Numbered from the stretch's first letter, positions 10,701 through 21,172 are shown. The stretch is 64,000 nt of DNA from Allacma fusca (GCA_947179485.1 OX359247.1:60237131-60301130), one strand, 5' to 3'. The notes: generated by a model not told the origin, from the letters alone. A program made the numbers and translations.

Positions 10701-11737
10701 AGTTGTTCAGCAGTCAATGGTTTAATTTCAGAGGGAATAACAGGGACAGAAGAGAGGGCTTGAACAAACTCATACCGTTGTGAGTAACCTAAAATTGTGC
10801 CCGCAACAATAAGTTGAGGAGAGCGAGACACATTGGAAGCCAATAAAACATTTTTACTATGGTTGATGACAGGGGGAAAAATAACTTGAAGTTGTTTTTC
10901 TACTGTAGGGCTGGGAATGAACGCACATGAATGAGTGGAATTCATATCTGTGGTTGGAATGTACATTTGACGTCGAGGGGGAAGGTTAATGGTAAACAAG
11001 GACTTCACTGGTAAGGAACATCCACATTCCACTGAGCACACTTCATTGTATGCATGACTACGAAGATAATGGGTCACTTGTGAATTATACATAATACTAC
11101 GACTAACATCTACAACCAATGTGTATTGTTTGAGAAAAGCACACCCTAAAATGAATGAGGGGGTGAGAGTATCTAACACATGAGCTGTAGTTGTGTAATT
11201 TATATTATCTAACTTAAAACACAAAGTTACTACACTGGAAGTTTTAAGTTTGGTTTTGTCAGCGGTCATAATATGACAGGAAGGGCCTGGCAAAATTTTA
11301 CTCTCAGCTGGCACTGCACTTCGTAAAATTAAAGTATGTGTAGCACCAGTATCAACTAAAGCATCAATTGTCACTGAGGTAAAATAGCACATGATGTAGG
11401 GGCAATGTGTAGCACTTAATACATTTACAGAGGGTAAGTAATCTGTGGGTATGACTGTAGAGTGGGATTTGCTTGAACTTGCTGGGGAACTGCAGCCTGT
11501 TGAGGAGGCGCAAAAGCAAGTTCCACTCTTTGAACATTCTGGCGATTGTTGGGATTGTAATTGTTGTTGCGGCGGTAATTGTTGTTTTGGTAATTCCGTT
11601 GACCATTGTTGCGGTTCTGGAATTGTTGTCGATTTTGATTGTTTTGGGGACCCTGGTTCTGATTGTTGGGTCCCCGCTGCCCATTTCCCGACCGACAGTC
11701 GCGAGCAAAATGACCAAATTTGTTGCAATTGTAGCAT
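7769..11737 (-). CDS. pol: Pol polyprotein of element 1 (PR-RT-RH-IN)
   Basis: Ty3/gypsy-type Pol, about 1,322 aa, looking whole. Domains in order: aspartic protease with A-L-V-D-T-G-A near residue 127; reverse transcriptase with F-S-x-L-D-L-F-S-G-Y and the catalytic Y-I-D-D-I box near 545; RNase H starting L-Y-T-D-A-S; integrase with an H-H-C-C finger (H-x4-H ... C-x2-C), a D-D-E core ending in H-P-R-S-H-G-A-V-E-R, and the C-terminal GPY/F module (W-I-G-P-Y-T-I). There is no chromodomain. It overlaps the end of gag by 313 nt in the -1 frame, exactly as in element 2, consistent with -1 ribosomal frameshifting to make Gag-Pol. Confidence 0.95.
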   Translation of the reverse strand: MLQLQQIWSFCSRLSVGKWAAGTQQSEPGSPKQSKSTTIPEPQQWSTELPKQQLPPQQQLQSQQSPECSKSGTCFCASSTGCSSPASSSKSHSTVIPTDYLPSVNVLSATHCPYIMCYFTSVTIDALVDTGATHTLILRSAVPAESKILPGPSCHIMTADKTKLKTSSVVTLCFKLDNINYTTTAHVLDTLTPSFILGCAFLKQYTLVVDVSRSIMYNSQVTHYLRSHAYNEVCSVECGCSLPVKSLFTINLPPRRQMYIPTTDMNSTHSCAFIPSPTVEKQLQVIFPPVINHSKNVLLASNVSRSPQLIVAGTILGYSQRYEFVQALSSVPVIPSEIKPLTAEQLSVININSQLTPDQRHAIIQLLNRYSYLFAWSINDLQACILPPMRIQLNSDVPVQSKPYRLSPLEREILKRELDKLIQANIIVPCESSNYSTPVFLVRQKLNKWRLVCDFTKLNKITKDELFPLPRIDDLLFQLRHAKYFSPLDLFSGYYQALIHPDDRHLCAIITEFGIYMYLRVCFGLKNAPAYFQKLAIATLGRLRYTHAVSYIDDIIPYSRDFPSHLVALELVFQALSRVNFRLSPWKCNFAMQEHIIFGFYLTQQGLTTEPAKVAAIMRQPKPNNLDTLRKFLGTIGYYRRFILGFAQIAAPLQSLLKKHSLYHWSKDCDESFENLKQAVCKAPVLRHYDENLPCLLYTDASNLAIAGILHQQFEDGEHPVYYVSRALTPTEKNWSVTEKECLAVVFSTKKLREFLFLKPFTIVTDHHALCFLKCQRDPTARLTKMSIILQEYRYVIRYKKGSLHRNVDGVSRCPYALSSDTQSEEDLILPGFNSSLITPFDPLINPDDLKHAQAIDPVLQRLLTKKRSKVTSNSDGVYFIQFNPRQPNLLLVPKALIPTLLHNAHNHPLAGHLSFRRCLARIRPYYWWRSMTADTFKHCSQCPECQSRQHQTRLRMDSLKIIPIKIPASTYAMDLLGPFKETPRGNKYVLVLTDLFTKWVHVSLLPVKDAANVSMHLEQFILTFPGMSTLISDGAAEFKSAVVQKLTQQFNITHNFSVPFHPRSHGAVERVNQTLAIMLSKFVSDNQDNWDVYVPYVIAAYNTSEHSVTKISPFQAFFGRQPPAPMLNSIPNSLLSITQLSPNQVKIMHQRIAQLIRKAQIQAKEKFDAQYRPFEYKVGSHVRFYLPQRKVGLSDKLLCRWIGPYTIVSIDKNNNAELVLTFPSQRLRPNVRCHLSQLKLISLDLGSGIIHPEYVYTSDDQDEFNSWLSHFHSSDSPDISTPSSSSESATRVPVLSKVSSPSKLPLPVRKSQRLIDKAKRV

Positions 11738-12927
11738 TGGAGCCCACGAGCAGGGTTGGGATTATTATTATTACCGTTATTTTGATTATTATTGTTACGA
11801 GGAGTACCATTATTATTATTTCTACCACCGCCTCGTCCGCGACGATTATTATTCCGTTGAGCAGGTGGGTTACCATTTAATGCGTTAACTTGAGCATGTG
11901 GGGCATCAGATGTAGTTAACTTTTTGATTTGTTCTTCCAAAGCTAATAATTTAGCAGTAGTATCGGGCATGGGAGTAGCTTCTTGTTGAAATTCACGATG
12001 CTCGCAAAATCTAACAAGGGCTGCGATACTTGTAAAACTCAAGCCGCTAGTAGCTTGGGCGTATTTTGGGAGTAGTCCCGAAATGCCCCAAGCCACTCTA
12101 TCAGCGACGGGCATGTTTGCATCATAACGGGAACAAAGTGTATCCATTGCATACAAAAATTTTGCACATGACTCTTTTTCTACCTGAACTTTTGATTTAA
12201 GTTGGTGCAAATAAACTTGACGGCTTTTACCGTATCTTTCTCGAAGAGCTGTATACATAGTGGGAATATCTACTACAGTGGAACCTGCACGTCGAATTTC
12301 ACCCTGTAGCCAAAGAAATGGATCAGGCAATAATAAATTGGGGAGATTATTTTGTAACTCTGCCCAATCCCATTTAAGTAAACCAATAATCCGCTCCAAA
12401 TCCATAATAAAATCAAAAACATCATGATTCGCCGGATCAAATTGATTAGTTTTCTTAAAATTAAGAAAAGAATTCGCTGGAGGGGTTTGAATCACTATCG
12501 TAGGCGGAACTGTCGTCGCCATTTTATTCGTATGATAATAAACCGTTGAAAAATAACCACTAGGTTCTTGAAATAAATCACATAAATTTATTACCGGAGG
12601 TGGGATCTTAAATTTACGAGAAGCACGTTTTGCATTTTTCTGCGAAGCACTTTGAGTAAAACTAGCACTAGGGGTAGGTTTAGTAGTTTTGGTTTTAAGG
12701 GGTGGAATTAATGGAACAGTTGTAGTAGTTGGAGGAGTCTGAGCTGTGCTACTGGAAACTGTAGTTACAGGTTGGCGCTTACGAGCAGCCTTTAAAACCT
12801 TAGCTAATTGATCTTTATCTAAAATGTCAGGGTTAGAATTTGAACGAGTTGAACGCCCTTGAGGCGGAGGTGAAATTGATGACTGAGATGCAAGGGGTTT
12901 CTTTGGAGGCTGTTTTGAGCCAGACAT
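11425..12927 (-). CDS. gag: Gag of element 1
   Basis: A 500-aa capsid/nucleocapsid precursor. The N-terminus is Pro/Ser/Thr-rich. The central part is a retrotransposon-type capsid region (F-D-P-A-N-H-D-V-F-D-F onward) and is followed by one CCHC zinc knuckle (C-Y-N-C-N-K-F-G-H-F-A-R-D-C). After that comes a long Asn/Arg/Gln-rich tail likely to bind RNA. The antisense frames through the Asn-rich tract are low-complexity shadows. Confidence 0.9.
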   Translation of the reverse strand: MSGSKQPPKKPLASQSSISPPPQGRSTRSNSNPDILDKDQLAKVLKAARKRQPVTTVSSSTAQTPPTTTTVPLIPPLKTKTTKPTPSASFTQSASQKNAKRASRKFKIPPPVINLCDLFQEPSGYFSTVYYHTNKMATTVPPTIVIQTPPANSFLNFKKTNQFDPANHDVFDFIMDLERIIGLLKWDWAELQNNLPNLLLPDPFLWLQGEIRRAGSTVVDIPTMYTALRERYGKSRQVYLHQLKSKVQVEKESCAKFLYAMDTLCSRYDANMPVADRVAWGISGLLPKYAQATSGLSFTSIAALVRFCEHREFQQEATPMPDTTAKLLALEEQIKKLTTSDAPHAQVNALNGNPPAQRNNNRRGRGGGRNNNNGTPRNNNNQNNGNNNNPNPARGLQCYNCNKFGHFARDCRSGNGQRGPNNQNQGPQNNQNRQQFQNRNNGQRNYQNNNYRRNNNYNPNNRQNVQRVELAFAPPQQAAVPQQVQANPTLQSYPQITYPL

Positions 12928-13476
12928 AAAAAACCATAATTATTTACGTACCTTTTTCCAGTAAAACATCAGTAAGTCTTGATATGACCAAAATAATAAA
13001 TCATTTAAACACTTGGACAGGAAAATCACTCTGTCAAAACAATACACACAGGAAAATCTTCTGTGGAAAACTTGAAAGCAGGTAAAGGTCCTCTGCAAAA
13101 ATCCAGTAAGGCAGGCAAATCCTCTGCAAAATCTTGTACGGGCAGGCAAATCCTCTGCTTAGTATGACTCAATCCTCGGAACCTCCGTGGGCCAGGAGAG
13201 TAGACTCGGGGGTAGTCCAAGACAGCTTTTGTCGCCACTTGGGCCACCTGACTTCAGTAGTTGCAATCTACAAGTCCTTAAAAAAAAATTTCTCGAGACG
13301 GGAATAAAATCAACCGTTAGACAAACCTCGTGTTAAAATTCAATCTCAAATGAATGCCAAAATCTCAAACTTATTGCTTAATTATTGCGCTTTTAACCCG
13401 GGGAGCCTAATCTGAGAGCTATTCGGGTGACTTATTCACGGGCAAACTGGTGAAAAGTCTTTGACATGGGCCACCA
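12928..13476 (-). other. Element 1 5' leader
   Basis: Untranslated leader between the 5' LTR and gag, about 550 bp. It holds a candidate primer-binding site next to the LTR and a run of degenerate tandem repeats at 13020-13158. Packaging signals would be expected here, but none can be identified by eye. Confidence 0.6.
13020..13158. repeat. Degenerate tandem repeats in element 1 leader
   Basis: About four and a half copies of a 30-33 bp unit: 13020-13050, 13051-13080, 13081-13113, 13114-13144 and a partial copy at 13145-13158. Each begins GG(A/C/T)AAA followed by a variant of TCCTCTGC. The last two copies share a GGCAGGCAAATCCTCTGC core. Confidence 0.7.
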
Positions 13477-14012
13477 TATTAAGGTCAAGATGAGGTCACT
13501 CCATTTGAGTAACTTTCCAAACTTGACTAATTATGAATCGTGCAAAAAAATGTAATTAATTGGATGAAAGCAATTAATAAAAGTCTCAAATGTAATCCAG
13601 AGAATTATTGAATGAAACAACCCGAAGGCTGATTGTTTATTCAAAATGAAACTGAAAACGAAATGATTATTACTTCAACAATAACTTCAGAAACTTAAAA
13701 ATAGAACAAAAGGGGAATCTCAGAGGATTCCAAAAATCAAACAGAAAGGAATAACTCTCAGTCTAAGACTGAAGTTCGCAAATAAGATTTGCACACACTT
13801 TAACACTGTCGTGTGTGATTCATACATCATTACATCATTTCATAAGATGAGACGCGTCCAAAAGTGGAGCGTGAGAAGTCCCTCGTCAGGGATTCTTTAC
13901 TCTGCTCTAGACGCAGCTAGAGCTGACCTTTAACACTAATAACAATTTTATTACATGACTAAAATCACTTCTTACAACTACACTTCTTACAACTATGTAT
14001 GTATACCTTACA
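13477..14012 (-). repeat. 5' LTR of element 1
   Basis: Direct repeat of 4949-5484. Followed on the plus strand by the CTAT target duplication at 14013-14016. Carries promoter and polyadenylation functions by family knowledge. Confidence 0.95.
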
Positions 14013-14016
14013 CTAT

Positions 14017-15072
14017 AATAAGGTCAAGCCTAAACAACATGTATGTATTTCATGGTAAAGTTGAAGAAGTGCCAGTAAAAAATGTGGGTAGTATCACAAA
14101 TTATTATCGCTCAATTACCGAGACCAATTAAACCGTCTCGCCAGAACTAACACTACGAAGTCCAGCTAGAGGGTAATCAGTTCTCGGAACAAGGTCAGAG
14201 GATTTGGAAATCGCAAGAAAATAATTCTGAAGTATAAATATTAGGACAGATTGTGACCGTATCCTTAAGTTTTAAATTCCTGCTTAAAACTATTACTTGG
14301 ATAAACATGATGGGTTAAATTGTAATTTAAAATAATATAATTTTATTTATAAATATACAGATACATACATGACTACGTGTTCATTCATTCCTTGGGTACA
14401 TCAGGCATACGGGTTTGTATATTTACTCCAAATGATCCTTCAATTTTGGTACCCTGTACATACTTTTTATGAGTACAAATACAGATATGAAAGAACGAAT
14501 ACAATGTCTCAAATAAGCCTATAGGCCATGCCTAGGAAAATGAAATATATTAACAATAATATTAAAAACACAGAGTTTTTACAATAATTACTCCGTGGGG
14601 ATTCGGTACTGTTCTTAACTCCCACGTCCCAGAGCCAAATTATTAAAACCATATACATGTACATATGTAAAGTTGTTGCAAACCACCTCCAGCCAGCTTG
14701 CAGGGCAGAAAAGATAAAAAGGTGTTGCTCAATACTATTATATATATATATTAACTCCGAATACATTATTGTTAATCATTCGCTATCACGAGGAATTTGA
14801 ACGTAAATTATAGGTAATTATAATTATTACCACACGTGTATGAAATCAATATGTATTTATACAAAAGTGTGAACGCATGTCAGCATATTATCACCTACTA
14901 CACATAATTACTATATATGTGTGCAATCATGTAGCAGATAAGTATCAAGTATTTGTTCCTCTCAATGAATTGACAGCATTTTGTATTCATGAATAATGTT
15001 TTGCACGGTTGAACCAGTAGCTATTTATTTCGTGATTAGTGAAATAGATTTTACAATAATCTCCTTCCAACA
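14017..15072. other. Intergenic
   Basis: AT-rich sequence with a short TATATA run near 14741-14750. It should contain the promoter of the downstream ML/chitin-binding gene. No other feature recognised. Confidence 0.5.
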
Positions 15073-16430
15073 ATGAAATTAGTACACCACTTTTTGTTAT
15101 TTTCAATTTTTCACTTGACCCTGTCCTTGACTGCGCAAGCATTAAGCAACAAGGTCTTCAAACCTCATTTCGGAGTCCAAGGAAACGTTACGTGGTTTCA
15201 AAATTGTTCAGGTGAATTCTTAATTTAAAGAAATAATCACAGGATAATTTTACCTACAAATAATCTTATGTAAATATGGTGGATTTTATTTCTGAAATGT
15301 AGTTTCCTCTACATTTCTAAAACATTTCTGAAGAATTCATGAAAAAAGGCAAGGCATATACTGTAGTCGTTGTCGTTAGTCGTTACTGACCACACCTAAA
15401 TATAAATTACTATGATTTCCAAAACAGGTCTTGTGAACAAAGGAAGGGTGAAATCCGTGACGCTAACTCATTGTGATGATGAATCTTGTAACCTGGAAGC
15501 TGGAGAGCCATTGAGATTAGTACTAAACTTCATTGCAGGTGAGACTCAAGGGAGAGTGCACTGTATACACAGACACTATAAAAACTCGAAACGTTTTCAA
15601 AAATATTTGTAATTATGTCTGTAATAATTATTAGCTCTAGAAGGCTAACGTAAAATCATGTTCAAAATCCAGCTGAGCCATTTTGTAAATAATACATTTA
15701 CGTTGACCTTATAGGAGGAAATTACGAAAACTTATTGTACCAAGTTCGGCTCTTGAATTTGAACAAGTCTTCAGATTACCTTCTCACCCAAGGCAATGGA
15801 GTTTTGGAGGTGCAACAGGGAGAAGAGTATTTTATTGGAACTAATTTCAGGATTAATGAAACTATCCCAGAGGGACAGGTGAGTTACTTTATCAGTTTAC
15901 TTTTCCTATTGATTAACTCCTGATAAGTTCGGATGATTGAGACCCTGTGTCTATTCTATTTTTATCTGCGGCCGTAGAATTACAGCATGCAAGTTCTCCG
16001 TTACGGACCCACAGACAATTCTACTGAACTTTGTTTAGTATTCAGAATCGGTAGTGTGTCTAATGACCTCCCAACTCCAACTCCAGCTCCTACAACGGAA
16101 GAAGCCTCGACCACAACGGAGCCACCGGAAGAAACAGAAACCACAACAGTGAGAATGAATACTACCACTACAACTACCACTACTACAACTACAATATCAA
16201 CGTCAGCTGAACCTGGTCAGAGCACCAGTCGTCCAATCTACGACTGTGACGTGCCAGGCACATTCCCTGACCCTCACGACTGTCATTATTTCCACGTTTG
16301 CACTTTATTCCCCAATGGAACCATCTGGGATCAGGAAATGCAATGTGCTGGAGTCACAGTATTCTGTGATAGAACTAAGAAATGTGAGTATGACTCTTTT
16401 TGTCCTTGTAACCTTTATGATTTTTGGTAA
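15073..16430 (+). CDS. Secreted ML (NPC2/MD-2) domain fused to CBM14 chitin-binding domain
   Basis: Exons 15073-15211, 15428-15538, 15715-15878 and 15978-16430 give 867 nt, 288 aa, with phases 1, 1, 0. A signal peptide (LLFSIFHLTLSLTAQA) is followed by an ML-type beta-sandwich (about 30-170). Its signature is N-C-S ... V-K-S-V-T-L-T-H-C-D-D-E-S-C-N-L-E-A-G-E, matching NPC2/MD-2 proteins that bind sterols or other lipids. Next is a Thr/Pro-rich mucin-like linker with an eleven-Thr run (about 177-225), then a six-cysteine peritrophin-A (CBM14) module (Y-D-C ... H-D-C-H-Y-F-H-V-C ... Q-C-A-G-V-T-V-F-C ... K-C-E-Y) that binds chitin. A GTGAGT at 16384 is a possible alternative donor, so the C-terminus could differ. 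Likely extracellular in gut or cuticle, linking a lipid ligand to chitin. Confidence 0.8.
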
Positions 16431-17117
16431 TGGGCCAATTTTGTATTCATTTGATGACAAGTGAAATAAAGTCCACTTCGAATTTCCCAGTAAGATCGTT
16501 AATAGCTTTTATTGATGGTACAGCCGGTATTGCTGTATCAATGCCGAGTTTGAATATCCTTTTGTTCCTGAATTTGTTGTATGCATGTTACATATGTATA
16601 ATAATTGTACAATTCAAGCATTCTCTATTGGTTGTAGTATGTAAGTTTTAAGAATTTTTGATACAGTTCATTTATAATATCTGAAAAGGCGTTGAGCATG
16701 TGTTGCAAAACCAATTGTACCCCAATTAGATTTACGTTACATCAAAACAACCCTAAAAGGATGAGTTTTTACACACTATAAGCAATTAGTGATCAACAAA
16801 ATTGACTCATACATGCGTCTATATATGTATGTATATTTCCATAAGTTCAAGTCACCTTTGTTAATACTGTTCAAGGAAACATATGGGTTAGGTAAGTAGA
16901 AGATACGTTTACACGAAATCCTCTCTTCTAATTTGAAGGAGTGGATAGTGAAAGTGAAAGTGGTCGTAAGAATCAAATATTCGCGCGCTCTAGCTGTATA
17001 GACGACCATATGTAGCTATGCGCAGCTAGCTATTGCATTAAATTCAACTACACTGCCTTCCCTATTTACATCTGCCTTTCTGAGCCAGCAAATGCTGGCT
17101 GTGCAGTGCTCGTATTA
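16431..17117. other. Intergenic, 3' UTR of the ML-CBM14 gene
   Basis: AT-rich. A near-perfect short inverted repeat AGCCAGCA-AA-TGCTGGCT lies near 17082-17099. No gene recognised. Confidence 0.5.
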
Positions 17118-17125
17118 TCCTTTAT

Positions 17126-18816
17126 CATAGCTGTTCAAGAGCTCCACAAGTCCAGTCTAGTCTATTCTTAATAAAACAAGGAAAACTCTATTCAAGTCCT
17201 ATTCTATTCCAGATCACTTTTAGCGGTTCAAGTCAAGTCTATTCATAGTCCAACGTTTTACGTGACTCACTATTCAAGTCTAGTCTAGTCTCAAGTCTAG
17301 TCCGCAATATATGTGCTATTAGAGGTGCTACTGATCTTGAATTTATTACTGATATTTCTAGAGCGGTATAACTAAGTGAAACACTTGGAAATGCATGTCA
17401 AATGAGTAATAAACAAAGGTAGTTACAAGGAAGGCTTCACACACTAATGTACTTTTCCCAATCAATTCTATCGTAGATTCCAAATGTCCAGTGATTTGCA
17501 GGGTTCCTTCGCAAATTTTTGGTAAATACCGTTTAAGACCGAATTAGACCAAATTGGGAAAATAAAATTTACTTTTTAAAGTAATTACCTTAAAATGTCG
17601 AAACAGATTAGTAGAACTTCCTGCAGCGCTGCTGCTATAAACGTACTGCTTGTTACACAATAAGCACAGTGCAACAACTCCATTTTGATTTTTGTATCAT
17701 CGAATTTATGTCCAACATATGTAAAAGTTTCTTTACTTCTCCTGCATATAATTTTATAGCCGACTTTTACAATTATGTTTGAGGACTTTTCTAAGTTATT
17801 TTCTGAATCATAAAATTTGTCATCACGGTTATTGTCACTTTTACCATTTACAGGACTAGGTTTCATTTTCATTATAGTATATATTTCCATAATCTGCATG
17901 CTTCCTAATTGAAGCCACATAAGCAAGCCAGTTTCCAGGATTATTGCTCTGGCTCCTGGAGTTATTCAATGCAAGTTTCAGTTCTTGATAATTCGTATTT
18001 ATTCGTTTTTCCAATATTCGCTGTATTGGGGAATTCGTAAGTATTTCCTGATGAAGATTCGCTAATGTTTGGTGGAACAGCTAATTTAGTCGATTCAAAG
18101 AGGATCGTTTGTTGTACTGGCAATAACACGTTTGTTTTTTGTTATCATTTTTGATATATTTGTCGGTGTCATCTGCTTCTGGTTTCTGGGAGGTTTTCGT
18201 GACCTGCTTTTGGTTATTATTGCTGGTTTATCACTTTTGGGCACAGGTTTGGCATTTTTGTCGATAGGTGAATTTACTTTAGGTGAAATAAGTATGCGCA
18301 GATTTTCGTCCTGGTTTTTGGTAACTCATTTTAACCAAAGCTAGATTTTGTTTCATTGATTCGAGATGAACCAATCAATTCAAATTAGATTGTTGCATTA
18401 TGATGAGGTACGAAACGGTCGCACATTAGAAGAGATGAGAATGCTGAAAATGGCATCTCAAAGTGCCCCAAACGATCATTGTACATTAAATTACTCCAGA
18501 GGCATGTTTTCCTGGTGTGTGATTGATATTTGAGCGAGAAGCATGAGCGTTGTGCTGTCGTCGCAGGGTTTAGTATTCGGTTAATGGTTTTACTCAAGGT
18601 TTTGAAATGAGGACTTGAATTGACTTAATTTTTTTACAGTCAAGTCCAAGTCTATTCCTACATATTTTTAGCAGTTCAAGTCTAGTCTACTCCTAGTCTA
18701 AATTCTCACGTGTCTTTGGAGTCCAGTCTAGTCTAATCATTTTCGAAAAATAATGTCAAAAGTCTAGTCAAATCTAGTCATTTCTAGTCTAGTCCGACTA
18801 GACTAGAACAGCTATG
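17126..18816. mobile_element. hAT-type DNA transposon, non-autonomous
   Basis: 1,691 bp bounded by terminal inverted repeats CATAGCTGTTC and GAACAGCTATG. Flanked by an exact 8-bp duplication TCCTTTAT (17118-17125, 18817-18824), the hAT hallmark. Both ends carry clusters of AAGTCTAGTCTA-like subterminal repeats (17155-17315, 18627-18800), the usual arrangement of hAT transposase binding sites. The interior holds a decayed minus-strand coding remnant (about 17585-17926 and 18000-18300, Lys/Ser/Asn-rich) in which I recognise no transposase motif. It probably moved with help from another copy. It sits at the 5' edge of the Helitron copies. Confidence 0.85.
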
Positions 18817-18824
18817 TCCTTTAT

Positions 18825-20034
18825 TATTATTGAGCACTTCTGTTGATTTAAACCTTCGCGCGTTTGTAGTACAATTCAAACCTTCGCGGCTTATTTCACG
18901 AATTCAAACCTTCCCGGCTTATTTCACTATATAGCAAGCCAAGCCGGTATGTACTATATTATTTCACTATATAGCCAAGCAAGTCGGTGGTATACACAAC
19001 AACCAGAGAAGCACAGCGGGCTGAAACTCTGTCGCAGAGGAGAGGTTTTTCAGCTCGCTCAGCTCGCTTTGCTTCTCGGCATTTACCAACTGCTTGCAGC
19101 ATACTGGAAGCTCGCAATATTTCGCCATTTTAGGTTATCACTTAACAGCGCTAACCATAATTATTATAAACATTAGACATAAATCATCGAATTTGGATTA
19201 AATTAAGACTGGTAGTGAGAAAAACTACGTTCGGTTACAATACTGAATAAATTGATAAGAGGAGAATTTTAATGTCTGAACTTAGTTCACATTCGTGTGG
19301 GATTCTTATTAGGAAGAATAATTACAAGGCTAAGCATCCAGAGTTTTGATCTTTATATCCCTAAAAATATCATTAGGAAGTAAGGATTGATTTGTAGGAA
19401 CCATGGACTTTAGTAACTATAGCAAGTTAAATGTGTTGCGCTAATATGAAATCCTTTCATTTTGTCTATTTTAAATAATCAGTGCGTCCAGTGTCTGAGG
19501 CTTCAGTTACAATATTTCGGTACAACGGATCTATATACGAATTATAATAACATAAAAAATCATATTTGATCAGCACGTTGTGCTGATCCACTAAGGGTTG
19601 AAGCACCACACAGTGATGCAACAGCAAGGTTTAATAACGACGTTCGTATTAAATTGATCAAGCGAATAGTTAAATTCCATGTGTATAGCCAAATATTCAG
19701 TTTGAGAGAAAACTTTAGTGGGCCGGAAGCTGTTGCCCCATAATATTTTGAATGAATAAATAAAATAATTATATATATTATATATATATTATATATATTA
19801 TTAATATTATAAATAATATGAATTGCCAACTACCTATATAAAAACGAATTGTTAGTCTTACAGTTAATAGTTCACGTCTTATATGAGATTACTAAGCCTA
19901 ACGAAGCGGGATATTAATATTAAGCCTTCTCGACAGGCCTTGATACGAGATCTATTGCCATTTACACTTTTATTATTTACACTATTTATTTACACAAGCA
20001 ATTGCTCCTGTGCGAAGCACGGGGCTTTTACTAG
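18825..20034 (+). mobile_element. Helitron-type element, copy 1
   Basis: The 3' end has the Helitron signature: a GC-rich hairpin (CCTGTGCGAAGCACGGGG, about 20006-20023) a few bases before a terminal CTAG at 20031-20034, followed by T. No Rep/helicase coding is visible, so it is non-autonomous. The 5' end probably reads TCCTTTATTATT, preceded by A in the sequence left of the hAT insertion (17118), so the hAT landed at its 5' tip. An AT microsatellite has expanded at 19769-19818. Confidence 0.75.
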
Positions 20035-21152
20035 TTTATATTATTATTGAGCACTTCTGTTGATTTAAACCTTCGCGCGTTTGTAGTACAATTCAAACCT
20101 TCGCGGCTTATTTCACGAATTCTAACCCTCCCGGCTGATTTACTATACAGCCAAGCAAGTCGGTGGTATATACAACAAGCCGAGAAGCACAGCGGGCTGA
20201 AAGCTGAAACTCTGTCGCAGTGGAGAGGTTTTTCAGCTCGCTCAGCTCGCTGTTCTTCTCGGCATATACCAACTGCTTGCAGCATACTGGAAGCTCGCAA
20301 TATTACGCCATTTTAGATTATCACTTAATAGCGCTAATCATAATTATTATAAACATTAGACATAAATCATCAAATTTGGATTAAATTAAGACTGGTAGTG
20401 ATAAAAACTACGTTCGGTTACAGTACTGAATAATTTGATAAGAGGAGAATTTTAATGACTGAACTTAGTTCACATTAGTGTGGGATTCTTATTAGGAAGA
20501 ATAATTACAAGCCTTAGCATCCAGAGTTTTGATCTTTATATCCATAAAAATATCATTAGGATGTAAAATGGATTTGTAGGAACCATGGACTTTAGTAACT
20601 ATAGCAAGTTAAATGTGTTGCGCTAATATGAAATCCTTTCATTTTAAATAATCAGTGCGTCCAGTGTCTGAGGCTTAGTTGTCTGAGTTACAATATTGCG
20701 GTACAACGGATCTATATACAAATTATAATAACATAAAAAATCATATTTGATCAGCACGGTGTGCTGATCCACTAACAATAAGGGGTGAAGCACCATACAG
20801 TGATGCAACAGCAAGATTTAATAACGACGTTGGTATTAAACTGATCAAGCGATTAGTTAAATTCCACGTGTATAGTCAATATTGAGTTTGGGAAAAAACT
20901 TTAGTGGGCCGGAAGCTGTTCCATAATATTTTGATGATGAATTGCCAACTACCTATATGAAACGAATTGTTAGTCTTGCAGTTAATACTTCACGTCTTAT
21001 ATGAGATTACTTTGCCTGGCGAAGCGGGATATTAATATTAATCCTTCTCGACAGAACTTGATACGAGATTTATTGCCATTTACACTTTTATTATTTACAC
21101 TATTTATTTACACAAGTAATTGCTCCTGTGCGAAGCACGGGGCTTTTACTAG
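20035..21152 (+). mobile_element. Helitron-type element, copy 2 (tandem)
   Basis: Second copy of the same element, head-to-tail directly after the CTAG of copy 1. The same hairpin recurs near 21126-21143, and CTAG ends at 21152 followed by T. It differs from copy 1 by scattered substitutions and indels, mainly the AT microsatellite and an extra TTTCACTATATAGC segment present only in copy 1. Non-coding. Confidence 0.75.
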
Positions 21153-21172
21153 TATTATTTATAACTTCAAAG

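Larger units (their letters stand above)
4949..14012 (-). mobile_element. Complete Ty3/gypsy (Metaviridae) LTR retrotransposon
   Basis: A 9.06-kb element on the minus strand. Direct 536-bp LTRs lie at 4949-5484 and 13477-14012. On the minus strand they begin TGTAAGG and end CCTTAATA. A 4-bp CTAT duplication flanks both sides (4945-4948, 14013-14016). Order in element orientation: 5' LTR, leader with short tandem repeats, gag, pol overlapping gag in the -1 frame, then an env-position region with two overlapping frames, then 3' LTR. The bases just inside the 5' LTR read TGGTGGCCCATG, a candidate primer-binding site beginning TGG. The LTRs appear identical by eye, which points to a very recent insertion. 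The element looks whole. A second, diverged family member lies at the right edge of the window. Confidence 0.95.

Noticed and set aside
11445-11888. Plus-strand frames opposite the Gag tail
   Set aside because: Low-complexity mirror of the Asn-rich codon repeats of Gag.
13459-13476. Naming the primer tRNA from the TGGTGGCCCATG next to the 5' LTR
   Set aside because: Starts TGG as expected, but I could not match it confidently to a specific tRNA 3' end.
17126-18816. Reading the TCTAGTC-rich flanks as LTRs
   Set aside because: The termini are inverted, not direct, and an 8-bp target duplication indicates hAT.
20031-20316. 89-codon frames on both strands
   Set aside because: Lie in non-coding Helitron sequence and are broken in the other tandem copy.
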